The notes: a model not told the origin generated them from the sequence alone. A stretch of DNA of 64,000 bases from Rhynchopus euleeides (GCA_963210315.1 OY723253.1:434001-498000); one strand, 5' to 3'. Shown: positions 45,315 through 56,329, counted from the first letter of the stretch. Translations and numbers: made by a program.

Positions 45315-46390
45315 TCACACTGACAGGAACCTAACAACCTAACCCAAACTGTTTGTGGAAAAAGTGAGGCACGGCAACAAAGTCGAGAAAGGGCACCTGC
45401 CCGCTACCGAGCACCAACTGGCTGTGTTCACAATAGGAGGGCTGGGCTCGCTGCACGCACCTGTCGGGTTTCTACTACTTACTACGCTGCTACGGATCTA
45501 TGTTCTGGCTTCAGAAGCCTGCTCCTATGGCTGCGTGCACAACACAGGCCACAGAACACCACGAGGCCAGGGGACGGTTTTGCCGCCGTGCCCTGCTGCT
45601 CTTCTTTTCGACTAAAGTCAAACCGCGACGGGGCGGGACTCTCCCACACCGCACCCACCCCACCCCAACCACGGCACGGAACTCACTGCACGGAAGGCCT
45701 TTCTCTCTCACTTGTGTATGCGTCGACCCGCCACACCCCACCTCGCCTGTAGGCGAGGGGTGCGGAGCACGATGAGTGCGTGACAAGCGACACGCTTTCC
45801 TCCGCAGCAACCAACCATGCCTCCGTGGCGTTGACAACGCGGTATGGCCAGCTGGGTTAAGTGACTTGAATGCATGACCTCCGTCCCGTGAATACGTCAT
45901 GCATTCATCAGGAGAGTGACCTTACAGCCATCACTGCTGTCGGGGTGGGATCATGCGCAGGCAGCGATTGGGCTAAACCAGGCAGCAAAGGGAAGTCGTT
46001 CTGTATATCATCCGCGCCCAACAGATGCATGTCGCAAGGCAAGAACCGGGAGGCAGTGATGTCACACAGTTTTCGAGCAGTTGTCCAACGTTCCTTGCAG
46101 ACCCCCCCCCTCCCACCCGCCCTGCTCGACAGGCAGGACCATTAGGCAAGACACACCGCCGCTCGATGGGACAATCCGTGTTGTTTTTCTTCAGGATGCA
46201 CTCTCCGCCGAGGCCTTCAAACACACACACACACACACCCCAATCCGCAAACCCCTCTAACTTTTTGAGATGCACTCGCAAAGAAGAACAAGCAACCTCT
46301 CCCCCAGACCCACCTGGTGAAGCGCAAATAATGACACCATCAACCCCCACACCCAAGCTCACACCACCCACTTCCCCCACAGACTGTTAT
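45315..46390. other. Intergenic, no gene recognised
   Basis: Between the cyclase-like gene and the 3' end of the CC2D2A-like gene. Contains a (CA)n tract near 46220-46240 and short frames only. Confidence 0.45.
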
Positions 46391-49300
46391 TCAGGGCCAC
46401 CGACTCATATTCCTCTTCAAAGTGGCAACATAGACCCAGACCGACATATAGCTATTCGCCTGGCACGAGGCGTACCCCTTGACGTAGACACCGACGGCGA
46501 ACTCCGTCAGCTTCTCTGCAGGGTCGGAGAGGTAGATCCCGGTGCCCACAATCGCTTTGCGGATTACGCCGAAGTCACTCCAGGCGAAGTGCAGGGGGAA
46601 GCCATGCATGTCATAGGAGGCGAGCCCTTCACGGAGGGAGCTCTTGTGCATGTCGAGGAGGTTATCGTGCGTGCGGTCCATCCAGCCGGACCCACCATCG
46701 GCGTCGGTGGAGGCACCGCCGCTAGCCTCCCCTCTGCCGAGTCCGTAGCCCGCGACACGCGCCTCCTCGAAGGCTGGCAGGAGGATGCTGTCCAGCACAC
46801 CCCTCCCGTGGATGTCGAGGAGATTGCGGAATGTCGTCAGCATGGTCCGCACTGGGCTCCTGAGGTCCTTCAGCAGCTCCTTCGTCTGGTCGACCAGCTG
46901 CACCTGCAGCCGGGCCTCCAGCTCCCCCTCGATGGGGAGCAGGCGCTGGATGATGGGGCTCTGGCAGGACTCCGTGGGGGTGGACTGCATCCCGACAAAC
47001 AGCTGCCGCCACCCGCGCCCTGCGTTGACATCCCAGTCCATGCGGTGGGGCTGCCCGGCGCTCTGCACGTTGCAGAGGATGTTGGTGTGGTTGAAGAGGA
47101 GCGCCACGTCGCGCAGCGGGCACCGCCCGCCCGACAGGGAATACCGTGTCCCCGACACGGGGTCCCACAGGAGGTAGCGGTCGGGGTGAGACGCATCACG
47201 GGTGAGGACAAACGCCGCCTTCGTATGGGTGTCCGTCCTCCCCAGCACCACCCAGACCTCGCTGAAGCGTCTCAGAGGGGGCTGGCTGAGCCACGTGAAG
47301 AGGTTTGCCAGCAGAACCGCATGGTCGTCGTAGTCCCCTGCGCCTGTCGCGAGGAATTCCGCAGAGGTGGGCCAACACTCAGTGCCATCGCCTGTCCCCT
47401 TCATGTTGTCGACGAAGGGGATGAGGCTGACGAACCTCGCCAGGACGCTCTCTGGGAGAACCGGTGCGTTGGGGTCGACCATGCCACGCTGAACATCCTC
47501 CCTCACGCTGGGCACCGTGAAGATATGCACAGGGGGCTCCAGCCCTGAAGGGCGGACGAACCGCGTCAGAAGCAGCGCCTTCTCCTCTGTGTCATGCACA
47601 AGCCCCATCACCCTCGCCGCGCGGGCCGCCTTGAGGGTCGGGTCGGTTGCCGAGGAAAGGACAGACCGGACCTGGCTCCGCGACCTCTGAACCCATCTCT
47701 GTGTATGCCAGAAGATGCCTGCCTGTTCGCCGGAGTGGGCAGGGTCGAACACCTCGACCTTCTCCGGGCGGTGCATGTCTGGGCTGAGCGTGATGTAGAG
47801 GCTGATCCGAGATTCGCGTGTCATGAGCTCCTTCTCCTGAATCAGGTCCTTCACTGGGGCATCCTTAACATGCGCATAGCCCAGGGATACGCATGGCGTG
47901 TTCAGCGTGACAGTCCCCTCCCATGTCCCGCGGTGGCTGCTGTAGAGTGTGTTGAAGGGGATCTCACACTGCCCGATGTACCGCTTCAGCTCGTAGTAGT
48001 TTACGGTAGCCCCCTCGGCCTTTCTGTGGAGGTCAGATGGGTTGCGGTGGACCTTCACCTTGTCGAAGACGCGGATCTCGACTGGGTCGTCAATCAGAGA
48101 GAGCGTCTCCCGCTTGCAGTCCTCCACGGGGAGGGGGAGCTTGAGGGTCTCGAAGAACAGAGGGTCGGGCCCGATTGTGGTTTTGGTCCTCTTGGGGCCG
48201 CAGGGGCCGAATTTCACCTCGACGAAGAAATCCGCCTCGATGGATTCGTCGTCCCGCTCCCCGCGTTGGCGCATCTCGTCCGGGATGTCGAGGTCCACTG
48301 TGCCAAACCCGGTCTGCCTGGGGCGCGACAGCCGCAGCGCTCCCTCCTGCTCCACGAGGTGAGCCTTGCAGCGCATCGGGAAGTTCGCCCCGCTCTTGAC
48401 GTAGATCAGAATGCTGGGGGGCTCCCCAGTCGACTCCACCACGCTCTCATCCACCACCTTGCGGTAGGGGCGCAGCTTGGCGATCGGCCTGAAGAACTCT
48501 GCGATCGGCCCGAAGATGTTCCGCCCCGCCTCCTCCACCGGCTGCGTCACCATCGAGCGGAGAATCTCGACGTCACGCCGCGCCCCCTTCACCAGGGCAG
48601 CCTTGGCCTTCCGGATCCTCGCCAGCCACGCCTCGGTGGTCAGGCCGAGGAGCGCGCCCCCCTCGGCACCACCCTGCAGCTGCGTGAGTGGGTCCTGCCC
48701 CTGCTCGTCGCGCGCCCACTCCCTGCGGAGCGGGAAGAGGGGCACGGGCTGCGCACCCGCCCCGACGAGCTTCGTGTCCTGCCTGTCGGTGCGCTGCGTC
48801 GTGGTGGGGGTCTTCAGGAGGTGCCAGCGGTGCTGCAGCAGGTGGATCCGGCTGACGAGCCCTGGGCGCGGCTCGACGTCGCGCGGGGGGAGCAGCACCC
48901 CCACAAGCACCCCGTCCTGCGGCTGCACGGTGTGCCGCCTGCGGGTGCGCGAGGAGAGGACTGCGCCGTGCCGCTCCGCGAGCCGTTTCATCAAAGGCTG
49001 CTGGGCAGGGTCGTTGGGGTCCATCCTCCCCGCCACAACCTCCTTGATGACGGTTTTGAGATCCAGGAAATGCGCCGGGTTGAGCGCACCCGACTGCGGG
49101 GCGCGCGACGGCGCGGCGGGGTCGTGCTGCGACCAGAAGGCTTCCCCCCGCAGGGTGCCCGCGATCTGCGCCCCCTCCGACCCGAATGGATACCACGTCT
49201 CCTCCCGCCGCGCCTGCAGGGCACCCGGCTCAAACGGCGAGTGCCCGAAGGGGGGCAGTATCGTGACGTAGCCACACGGCGTGCTGCGCGTCAGGCCTGC

Positions 49301-52246
49301 CCTCCCCCTCTGGAGGACCTGCACGAGGAGTGCCTCGGGCTCCTTCGCAAGGTGGAGGCGGACCAGGCTCCTGACGCTCACACGGTAGTCCTTTGTCATG
49401 GGGTGCCACTCGGTGCGGGCGGCGTAGCGCCCGCTCCCATCGCCGTCCCGGAGCCTGACGAACACCTTACACATATACTGCATGTTGTTGTCGTGGGGCT
49501 GTGTCACAGGCGTGACAACCACCTGGGGTGATTTGTTCCGGAGCTGCTGGACCTGCTGGTTCTGGTGGTCGTGCAGCCCGTGCGAAGGTGCCTCGTCAGG
49601 CATGGGGAAGCGCTGGACCAGCCCGAAGGAGATGTGTGGAGGGGGCGTGCCGCCCCCCTCGCTGCGGATGGCGAGCCACTCGTCGAGCATCTGGCGCATC
49701 AGCAGCATCTCGTGCTCTATCGCAGCCTCCCGCATGCGGCGCGCATCGGCAAGCCGCTTCAACACCTCCAGCTCCGCCCCGAGCTGCCGCATCTCATGCT
49801 CCAGCGACTCGATGTGCTCCGGCAGCATCAGGTTCTCCTGCACCACCTCGCGCGTGTTCAGCAGGTGCGCCTGCAGCAGGGAGATGGTCTCCCTCCCGAT
49901 TTGCCCATCCACAGCCAGGGCGTCATCCCCGAAGTGGCACGCCAGCACCGCCTGCAGGGCGACACGCTCTTCGAAGCCAAATGAATCGACCGGCACATCG
50001 GGGCGGGCAGCCAACGCCCACCACTCGGGGGTGATATTCGCGGACACGCTGAGCAGCGCAGGGGATGGGTGCTCCTCCAGGAGGCGGAGCCCCTCGGAGC
50101 CCAGCCAGAAGCGGAATGCGGCGAGCATCTGCTGCGGCAGGATGTTCAGCGGGTCGTCCACCCCATAGTCCACCCAGGTGGGCGCGACGGTGATATCCAC
50201 ACCCGCAGTGACAAACGTCAGGAAGTCCTGAAATGCCGCAACGGTTTTCCTCCCCAGCACGCCATCCGCCGTGGGGCATTCACACCACCGCGCCTCCACC
50301 GCAGTCCCCTTGGCACACAGGGCGGGGCCGTAGGCTCCAGAAGCAGCCGCCTTCACGATATGCCAGATAAGGTCCTCCACCAGCCGGTCCGCCGTGCCTC
50401 GCGACACCCCTCGCTGCTGCGCCTCGTTCCCCCCACCCCCAAGCGGGGCCAGCGGGGACGGGCCGCCCCGGGGGAGCCCGTCCTCCCCAGGATGCCCCCC
50501 GGCGGGGTGGGCGTGGTGCTTCGTCACCCTGCGGAACTCTTGGTGGAGGCGCAGGATCTGCGCCACCCGCTCATCCACCGCGGAGAACAGCCCATGCGCG
50601 GTGAACAGCACCTCCCCGATGTGCACATCGAGCTGGTATGTCTCCAGCCCCCCTTTCCGGCTCGGCCCCTCTGTGGTGCAGACGGTGCGCGTGAGGCGCT
50701 CAGACCACGACCCTTCGCACCCCGGCACAAACTCCGGCTCAAACGCACCCAAGGGATGCGCGTGGAGGGGGTCAGTCGTGGCGTTCAGCATCCCGGTGTG
50801 AGGGTTGAAGTAATGTTTCAGCATGCCTGGAGTGTCCCCCGTGAGGGCATCCCAGACGAGGCGCTGCTCCAGAGGGGCGGCGAGGGTTTTCAGAATGGTG
50901 GGGAGGCGCACCTCGAGCGACCCGTCGCTCCCCTGGAGGAGGTAGTCCACCGGGGTGCAGCACAGCGTCTTCGCCTGGTGGAGCTGCGCGGCCTGCGCCT
51001 GCAGCGTTGCATACAGCTCGCTGTAAGCCGCCCGGATCCCCTCCGCCTTCTCCCGCCCCATCTGCAGGATCTCCGCAGGCCGCAACCCCTGCGAGCTCAC
51101 CACGCTCCCCCTTGCCCGGGGAGACCCCGCTGTTGGCGATGGGGCACCCCCTTCCCCAGCCCCGCTCCTCGGGGAGGGCCCCCCCCCAGCAGCAGTCGGG
51201 CTGGGGTTCGGCGAGGCTGTGTCACTCTCCCCAGGAGGCTTGGGGGGGTCGGCGGGGTTGGGGTGCACCGGGTGCATCCGGGGCATGGGGAGTTCGGTCT
51301 CCATCGCTGCGATGTGCCCCTTGTTTTGGAAAAGGTCGTCGAAGAGGCCTGGGCCCAGAGGGGCGTAGAGGCCATTTCGGGTCGCCTTCAGAAGCCCCAT
51401 CACAGTCTGCTGGGCACCGAGCGATACGAGGGAGGGGCCTGTCGCCTGCGCGATGTCAAATGTCCACCTCGACCCAGCGGATCGCAGCCGATCCTGATGA
51501 AGATAGTGCAAACCTGTCTCCTTCATCCACCCTGCCTGCCGGATGAGGTGCCCTTCCCCAAAGGGGCACCTCGCGGGTATCATAGAGTCGCTATTCAGAG
51601 AAGGGGGGGGTGGGAGGTGCATCACGAGTATTCTGTCCTTCACAATGGGATACATCGCAGCGTCGCTGAGGAGGTAGCAGTAGTGCGGCGTGTGGTAGGC
51701 AGTGCCGGTTTGCGTGAGGGGTATGTCGGGGTAGGCATGCCAGAGCCACGCCTTGGAGGGCTTGGTGTCGCCGCAGCTGTCGCAGGGGACAGGGGTGTCG
51801 AGGTCGTCCAAAGCAGAGGCGCTGATTCCCTGGAGGAACCCGCAGGAGGTGCAGTGGGCTTCGTCGTGGGGGAGGGATACGATAGACTCCGCCTCGTCGA
51901 TCTGCACGGCATGCTCACGCATCACCTCCTCCTCACTCTGCCCGAAGAAGAACCCGACATGCGCGCCTGTTCGTGCCTCATCCTGGCTCGACCTGACAAG
52001 GCTGTCAGCATGCGTGTCGGAGTGTGCCCCAGCCCCTCCCCTCCACCTCCGCCGCACGCTGCTGGTCTGCGTCGGCGGCAGCGAGGGCTCCCCTTGCCCC
52101 CCCTCCGCCTCCGCGGCCAGGGCGGACGCGGCCTGCACTGCCGGCCCTGAGGCGGAGGCGGGGAGCGTTACATCGTTCCCCCCCGCGCTGGACTCCGGGG
52201 AGGGTGGGGCCGCGGCACCGCCGGCACCCCACCTCCGCATCGCCAA
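46391..52246 (-). CDS. CC2D2A: CC2D2A-like ciliary transition-zone protein with PGBD-like motifs
   Basis: 1951 aa in one intronless frame. Features: a zinc-ribbon-like pair CTSC...CDSC (~132-158); low-complexity P/G (~330-385); peptidoglycan-binding-like motifs ADGVLGRKTVAAFQDFL (~660-676) and LQAVLACHFGDDALAVDGQI (~764-783, continuing GRETISLLQAHL); coiled coil (~805-865); C2-like region (~1275-1455, ILIYVKSGANFP, VEIRVFDKVKV); then the family's transglutaminase-like region (~1595-1750, ECWPTSAEFLATGAGDYDDH, LLWDPVSGTRYSL) and the typical end SVWVYVATL. CC2D2A proteins sit in the MKS/B9 complex of the transition zone, between microtubule doublets and membrane. Human CC2D2A has about 1620 aa. 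The extra length is in the N-terminal half. Confidence 0.85.
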   Translation of the reverse strand: MAMRRWGAGGAAAPPSPESSAGGNDVTLPASASGPAVQAASALAAEAEGGQGEPSLPPTQTSSVRRRWRGGAGAHSDTHADSLVRSSQDEARTGAHVGFFFGQSEEEVMREHAVQIDEAESIVSLPHDEAHCTSCGFLQGISASALDDLDTPVPCDSCGDTKPSKAWLWHAYPDIPLTQTGTAYHTPHYCYLLSDAAMYPIVKDRILVMHLPPPPSLNSDSMIPARCPFGEGHLIRQAGWMKETGLHYLHQDRLRSAGSRWTFDIAQATGPSLVSLGAQQTVMGLLKATRNGLYAPLGPGLFDDLFQNKGHIAAMETELPMPRMHPVHPNPADPPKPPGESDTASPNPSPTAAGGGPSPRSGAGEGGAPSPTAGSPRARGSVVSSQGLRPAEILQMGREKAEGIRAAYSELYATLQAQAAQLHQAKTLCCTPVDYLLQGSDGSLEVRLPTILKTLAAPLEQRLVWDALTGDTPGMLKHYFNPHTGMLNATTDPLHAHPLGAFEPEFVPGCEGSWSERLTRTVCTTEGPSRKGGLETYQLDVHIGEVLFTAHGLFSAVDERVAQILRLHQEFRRVTKHHAHPAGGHPGEDGLPRGGPSPLAPLGGGGNEAQQRGVSRGTADRLVEDLIWHIVKAAASGAYGPALCAKGTAVEARWCECPTADGVLGRKTVAAFQDFLTFVTAGVDITVAPTWVDYGVDDPLNILPQQMLAAFRFWLGSEGLRLLEEHPSPALLSVSANITPEWWALAARPDVPVDSFGFEERVALQAVLACHFGDDALAVDGQIGRETISLLQAHLLNTREVVQENLMLPEHIESLEHEMRQLGAELEVLKRLADARRMREAAIEHEMLLMRQMLDEWLAIRSEGGGTPPPHISFGLVQRFPMPDEAPSHGLHDHQNQQVQQLRNKSPQVVVTPVTQPHDNNMQYMCKVFVRLRDGDGSGRYAARTEWHPMTKDYRVSVRSLVRLHLAKEPEALLVQVLQRGRAGLTRSTPCGYVTILPPFGHSPFEPGALQARREETWYPFGSEGAQIAGTLRGEAFWSQHDPAAPSRAPQSGALNPAHFLDLKTVIKEVVAGRMDPNDPAQQPLMKRLAERHGAVLSSRTRRRHTVQPQDGVLVGVLLPPRDVEPRPGLVSRIHLLQHRWHLLKTPTTTQRTDRQDTKLVGAGAQPVPLFPLRREWARDEQGQDPLTQLQGGAEGGALLGLTTEAWLARIRKAKAALVKGARRDVEILRSMVTQPVEEAGRNIFGPIAEFFRPIAKLRPYRKVVDESVVESTGEPPSILIYVKSGANFPMRCKAHLVEQEGALRLSRPRQTGFGTVDLDIPDEMRQRGERDDESIEADFFVEVKFGPCGPKRTKTTIGPDPLFFETLKLPLPVEDCKRETLSLIDDPVEIRVFDKVKVHRNPSDLHRKAEGATVNYYELKRYIGQCEIPFNTLYSSHRGTWEGTVTLNTPCVSLGYAHVKDAPVKDLIQEKELMTRESRISLYITLSPDMHRPEKVEVFDPAHSGEQAGIFWHTQRWVQRSRSQVRSVLSSATDPTLKAARAARVMGLVHDTEEKALLLTRFVRPSGLEPPVHIFTVPSVREDVQRGMVDPNAPVLPESVLARFVSLIPFVDNMKGTGDGTECWPTSAEFLATGAGDYDDHAVLLANLFTWLSQPPLRRFSEVWVVLGRTDTHTKAAFVLTRDASHPDRYLLWDPVSGTRYSLSGGRCPLRDVALLFNHTNILCNVQSAGQPHRMDWDVNAGRGWRQLFVGMQSTPTESCQSPIIQRLLPIEGELEARLQVQLVDQTKELLKDLRSPVRTMLTTFRNLLDIHGRGVLDSILLPAFEEARVAGYGLGRGEASGGASTDADGGSGWMDRTHDNLLDMHKSSLREGLASYDMHGFPLHFAWSDFGVIRKAIVGTGIYLSDPAEKLTEFAVGVYVKGYASCQANSYMSVWVYVATLKRNMSRWP

Positions 52247-52648
52247 GGGCGGAGGTGGTGTGGGGGTGGAGGGGGTGCCTGTGTGGGGATGTGGGGATGT
52301 GGGGAGGTGGGGGGAAGGGTGTTACGCCTTTGCTGTGTGGATGCATGGCTGGGTTCGATGAAAAGAGGGGAAGGGGGGGGGAGCTGTTTGTGGCGGGCGG
52401 GGGCGGGCGGGGGGGAGCAGTCTGCAGTGGAGCACTGCGGAGGCGGATCTTCGAGACACACCGCACCCTTGTGTGCGCCGCATCGCCTGAAGGTGGATTG
52501 CAGGCAGAGCAAAGAGGGCAAACTAGCAAACCAGGATTTGCGGGATGGAACAAGAGGGGGGTCGCAAGGAAGCGAAGCACCCGATGTGTGACGTATTCCC
52601 ACTGACACACAGTTTGGGCGGCAAGCGGGGTGTCCCGCGGCACTGCAA
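52247..52648. other. 5' flank of the CC2D2A-like gene
   Basis: G-rich (about 52285-52415). Should hold the promoter of the minus-strand gene and the 3' end of the WD40 gene; no distinct motif. Confidence 0.4.
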
Positions 52649-53833
52649 TCAGGGTGAGACGGAAGACACGGTGACATCACGGTAGTTATTTGATGTGAAG
52701 AGCCACCTCCCGCAGTGGCTGAGGGCAACATTGTGACAGCACGGTCGAGCTTTGATGTGAAAATCCACCTCCCCCAGACACTCGCCTGTGCTGAGGCGGT
52801 ACAGAGTGGTAGTCTCAGTCATACAGACGGTGTCAGCATCACAAACTCCCAGTGCAACAGCATCACCTGACCGTGACACAGCAAGCGAGGAAATATAGTA
52901 ACCAGTGTACAGGTTCACAGTACGCAGGCAGCTGAGGGAGGTTGTGCACCACACCTTGAGAGCCACGAGGCCCCCCGAGACCGACACCAGGTGCTGATCG
53001 TCATTGGCCAGGGCGATCCAGGCCAGCCACATAGAGCCCTCATCCAGGGTGTGTGTGTGCGTGAGGGTATTTGGGTCCCACACACGGAGGGTCTTGTCAT
53101 CTGACCCGCTGAAGATCCTCGTGCGCGACACAGCAATGCCGCGAACAGCTTTGGTGTGACCCTCAAGCACTGTGGCGCTCGGTGTGATTTTCAAGTCCCA
53201 CACACGCACTTTGCCTTGCTCGGCTCCGGAAACCAGACGACCGCAGTGTGTCCACGCGGCAGTATACACCTCTCTGTCGTGGTGCAGTATGCAGGCCTGC
53301 TCCCACGTTCCTGTCAGCCAGACGCAGATGATGCCGTCACGAGAGCACGTTGCCAGCCACGTCCCGCAGACAGAGAACGCGCACATAGTAACAGTGGTAT
53401 CCCCGTAGGATAAGTCCGCCACCACAGCAGCGGTTGTGGTGTCAAACACAGTGGTGCGTCCTGCGGTGTAGCCCACTGCACACAGCGTCCCACACCTCGA
53501 CAGTGTGATATGGTTTATCTCGTTGCGACCCTCGCCGGAGGGGCCATGCGCAGATGAGTAGACTGCGGGTGACTTGACGTTGGGCCAGCGTGGGAGCAGC
53601 TTCACAGCACCCCCGTCTTCCAGACCAGCGTCGGCAACGCGCTGTGCATCGTCCAGCTCCTCCGCGCACCCTTCGATGTGTGCTGCCACGAATGCAGCCT
53701 CACGGGATGCGTTCGTAGAACCTGGGAACATTTCCTCCAGCGCATCCGCCTTCAGCCTCGCCACGGTCCCGCCTTCCGGAACACCGACGACACAGCTGTG
53801 CCCGGTGCCGGTATGACAAACTGACACATCCAT
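52649..53833 (-). CDS. WD40-repeat protein, 394 aa
   Basis: Start chosen at ATG 53833 (MDVSVCHTGTGHS); the frame is open to 53980 but that extension is poor in protein character. Residues ~1-85 form a small N-terminal domain with a ubiquitin-like pattern (VSVCHTGTGHSCVVGVPEGG, AVKLLPRW). Then six or seven WD40 blades: VCGTWLATCSRDGIICVWL, LVSGAEQGKVRVWDLKI, IFSGSDDKTLRVWDPNT, HLVSVSGGLVALKVWCT. Single exon. WD40 propellers are protein-binding platforms; a Ub-like head with WD40 could link it to ubiquitin pathways, but this is inference. It lies immediately upstream of the CC2D2A-like gene on the same strand, ~400 bp away. Confidence 0.85.
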   Translation of the reverse strand: MDVSVCHTGTGHSCVVGVPEGGTVARLKADALEEMFPGSTNASREAAFVAAHIEGCAEELDDAQRVADAGLEDGGAVKLLPRWPNVKSPAVYSSAHGPSGEGRNEINHITLSRCGTLCAVGYTAGRTTVFDTTTAAVVADLSYGDTTVTMCAFSVCGTWLATCSRDGIICVWLTGTWEQACILHHDREVYTAAWTHCGRLVSGAEQGKVRVWDLKITPSATVLEGHTKAVRGIAVSRTRIFSGSDDKTLRVWDPNTLTHTHTLDEGSMWLAWIALANDDQHLVSVSGGLVALKVWCTTSLSCLRTVNLYTGYYISSLAVSRSGDAVALGVCDADTVCMTETTTLYRLSTGECLGEVDFHIKARPCCHNVALSHCGRWLFTSNNYRDVTVSSVSP

Positions 53834-54578
53834 TTTCCTGCCTTCGTTTTCCTGCAGGCCTTGAAAGTGAGTCAAAAAGCTTTTCCTGCAGAGTCTGAAG
53901 TCGCCCCACAACACAGGTGGTTGGTTTACGGCAACCCCGCCACGATGCACCCACCAAACCAGTGCCACGCACATGCTCATTCATCTATTCTGAAACCGCA
54001 GGTGAGGGCGTGGGGAGGGAGTGGACGGCGGGGTTGCCCTCTTCTTTCATCGCCGTCTTCATCATCTTTTCTTGGTCCTTCTAACTGCTAACCGAGCTCT
54101 CGGTCTCTCGCAAAGAAAAGATGTGGCAGTGCATGGTTCTCCACCCATGCACCCCTACACAGGGAAAGAACCAGCACACAAAACATCACAAATTACTGCT
54201 TGCCCTACCTGCCGCGCCCTGCAGATGAGATGGCGAAGGGCTTGCGGGTGCCGGGTGGTGCTGTGTGGAAACACAGCACCTTCCGCCTGCCGCACTCCTG
54301 TCCACGGAGAGCCGGGGAGTCGCTCCCTGAGGGCGCAACTGTGTTACTATGTTCACTGGGGTTTGCTCACCCATACCGTTGGCGTGCGCTGCTAACCACA
54401 CCGAACCCCGCCCTCCGCAGGTGTGAGAGTTCGACAACCGAGCTGCGGCCCAAGCGCCAAGGGGCATCACTATATCTGAAGAATCCGAAGGGAAATCAAG
54501 AGAAGAGAAGGGGCCAGTTGTTACACTGCTTGCCAACCGACAGCATGGCGTGTCGCTCATGAGAGATGAGTCGAAGAA
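53834..54578. other. Intergenic, no gene recognised
   Basis: Short frames on both strands (54200-54562 plus, 54186-54560 minus) lack domains. Confidence 0.45.
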
Positions 54579-55675
54579 TCACCGCCGCACCCCGCCTGGG
54601 ATGTGCCCATCGAAGCCAGGGATGTGGCGCGACGCAGGGAAGGTGCCTTGGAATATCGCAAGGTCCTTTTGGTCCGCCCTGTGGGATCGTGTGCCCGGCG
54701 GGTGGTGCGACAGCGTATTCTTCAAACACTGCGGTTCGTGCGACACCTGCTTGGGCTGCATGGATACCGTCCGCCCGATCTCATCCTGCCGCAGGCTTTT
54801 GTAAGCCGTGTCACCGATCTGCTTGACCTGCGACTTCGCCACCCTGTCGATCTCATCCTGTATCTCCGTGCGGAAAAGCCCTGCTGGGTTCACTTTCGGA
54901 GGGCCCTCATGCAGCCGGATGTTGCCTGTGTAGCCCACCCCGCTGTCCATGGCCGGGCGCCCCCACGACGTGACATGCGCCTCCTGCTTGGAGTGCACGC
55001 CCTGCTGCTTTCCCCACGACCTCCGCATATAGTGGCTTGTCCAGCTCTCGGGGCGGTGCCCTGCAAAGCCCGGAACGTGCACAAAGTCCCCCTCCAGGCG
55101 GCTGCGCGCCTTGCCTGTCAGTCCTCCGCTCCTCTGCGGCAGAGTGTGGTGAGGTGCAGGGTGTCGGGTGGTGAAGACCCATGCATGTGATTGCACCGAC
55201 ACTATCATATCCCACGGGGTCAGCCCCCTTGCGGTGTTGCCATCAGAGAGACACCAACACACCCCCTCCTGCCCCATAACCGCAGCATACCCCATCGTCG
55301 GGTGCGAGGGCTCCGTGGAGTGTTCCCTCGCCCTTCCTCCTGTCGTAGACAGAGTCGGCCGAGCTCAGGCTCGTGGTGAGGGTGTCGGGGTCGATCTGAG
55401 CCGTGGTGTTTGTATTGGGGCGGGGAGGAGAGAGAGAGAGCAGGGTACTGCGTCACGCTGATGCCCAGGCTCATGCCCAGGAGGCCAAGGTGAGCCCACC
55501 GCCCGTTCCCCCCCCCCCCCACCCCAGCCCCAGGCCTTCCCCCCGACATGAAATGTCACATGCATACCTTAGGAAGCTCAAAGCGGCCCTGGAGGTCTGC
55601 CTCGGGCTTTCTTTCGAATGTCCCCCGTGCGATATGCGGTCCGACAACGCGCGCACCCGCAACGCCCGTGGGCAT
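54579..55675 (-). CDS. DUF2475/CIMIP2 (FAM166)-like ciliary microtubule inner protein
   Basis: Three exons, all joints in phase 0: 55675-55568 (MPTGVAGARVVG...FELPK), 55395-55291 (IDPDTLTTSLSSADSVYDRR...) and 55133-54579; GTATGC donors, CAG acceptors; 255 aa. The family hallmark PGYxGHxP appears as VPGFAGHRPE (exon 3, start) and again at the very end as IPGFDGHIPG, with SWTSHYMRRSWG and GNIRLHEGPPKVNPAGLF between. These proteins line the inside of axonemal doublet microtubules. It may continue past 54579 by another splice, but the in-frame stop follows GVRR directly. Together with the CC2D2A-like gene it marks the organism as ciliated. Confidence 0.7.
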
Positions 55676-55961
55676 TGTGTAAGCCGGAGAGCAACGGCCT
55701 GTGCCGTTGCCTCGCCTGGAGAGGGTGGCGACGTACACCCTAGGTGTGATGGAATGCCTCGCTCCTGAGGACTCGGGGGGGGGGGGGGGGGTAGGGGGGT
55801 CCATGCCAAAGGAAATACCTGTCACAAACACGATTTTTTTTATTTTCGGCCAAAAACTCCACCAAAATGGGCGTACCTGGCCAGAAATCCAGTCGGGCAG
55901 CCAGCGTTCCGGACGGGGAGGGGCGTTTGCCCCTCCCCTTGGGAAATGCCAACTTCCCACC

Positions 55962-56022
55962 CAGGGGGGTCTGGGGCGGAGCCCCAGCCGTCGGAGGCCA
56001 CGGTAGTGGATATCTGTTCACA
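55962..56022 (-). repeat. Dispersed GC-hairpin repeat, copy 6
   Basis: Shorter stem (CTGGGGCGGAGCCCCAG). Followed by CTGTTCACAGGTTGACA, which also follows copy 8. Confidence 0.7.
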
Positions 56023-56224
56023 GGTTGACATGATCCGTGTCAAGCCCCTGACCAAAGTCGGTGGGTCGTTGGGTCGATAGTTAGGAAGCAGGGGCATTCC
56101 TAACTTTCCAGGGTCGGGGGAAAACTGGGTCGATGGGGGGAAAAGGGGGGGGAGCTGGGCAAAGACTGTCAAAAAGGGGGGTACATTTTTTTTCGCGCGC
56201 TTCGCGCGCGAAACGTGCGCGCTC

Positions 56225-56270
56225 AGCTAGCTGCTCCGCCGGAGGCCACGGTAGCGAACATTTATTCCTG
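56225..56270 (-). repeat. Dispersed GC-hairpin repeat, copy 7 (partial)
   Basis: Only CCGGAGGCCACGGTAGCGAACAT-like sequence remains; the poly-G/poly-C stem is lost. Confidence 0.6.
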
Positions 56271-56329
56271 GCGGGCGCAGATTCGGTGTGAAATGGGCTG
56301 CATCCTGAGTGGCCAGACCCTACCCGATG

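Noticed and set aside
46025-52150. Long plus-strand open frames (46025-47548, 47594-49531, 50069-52150)
   Set aside because: They are antisense shadows of the GC-rich CC2D2A-like gene; their products are low-complexity R/P/L-rich.
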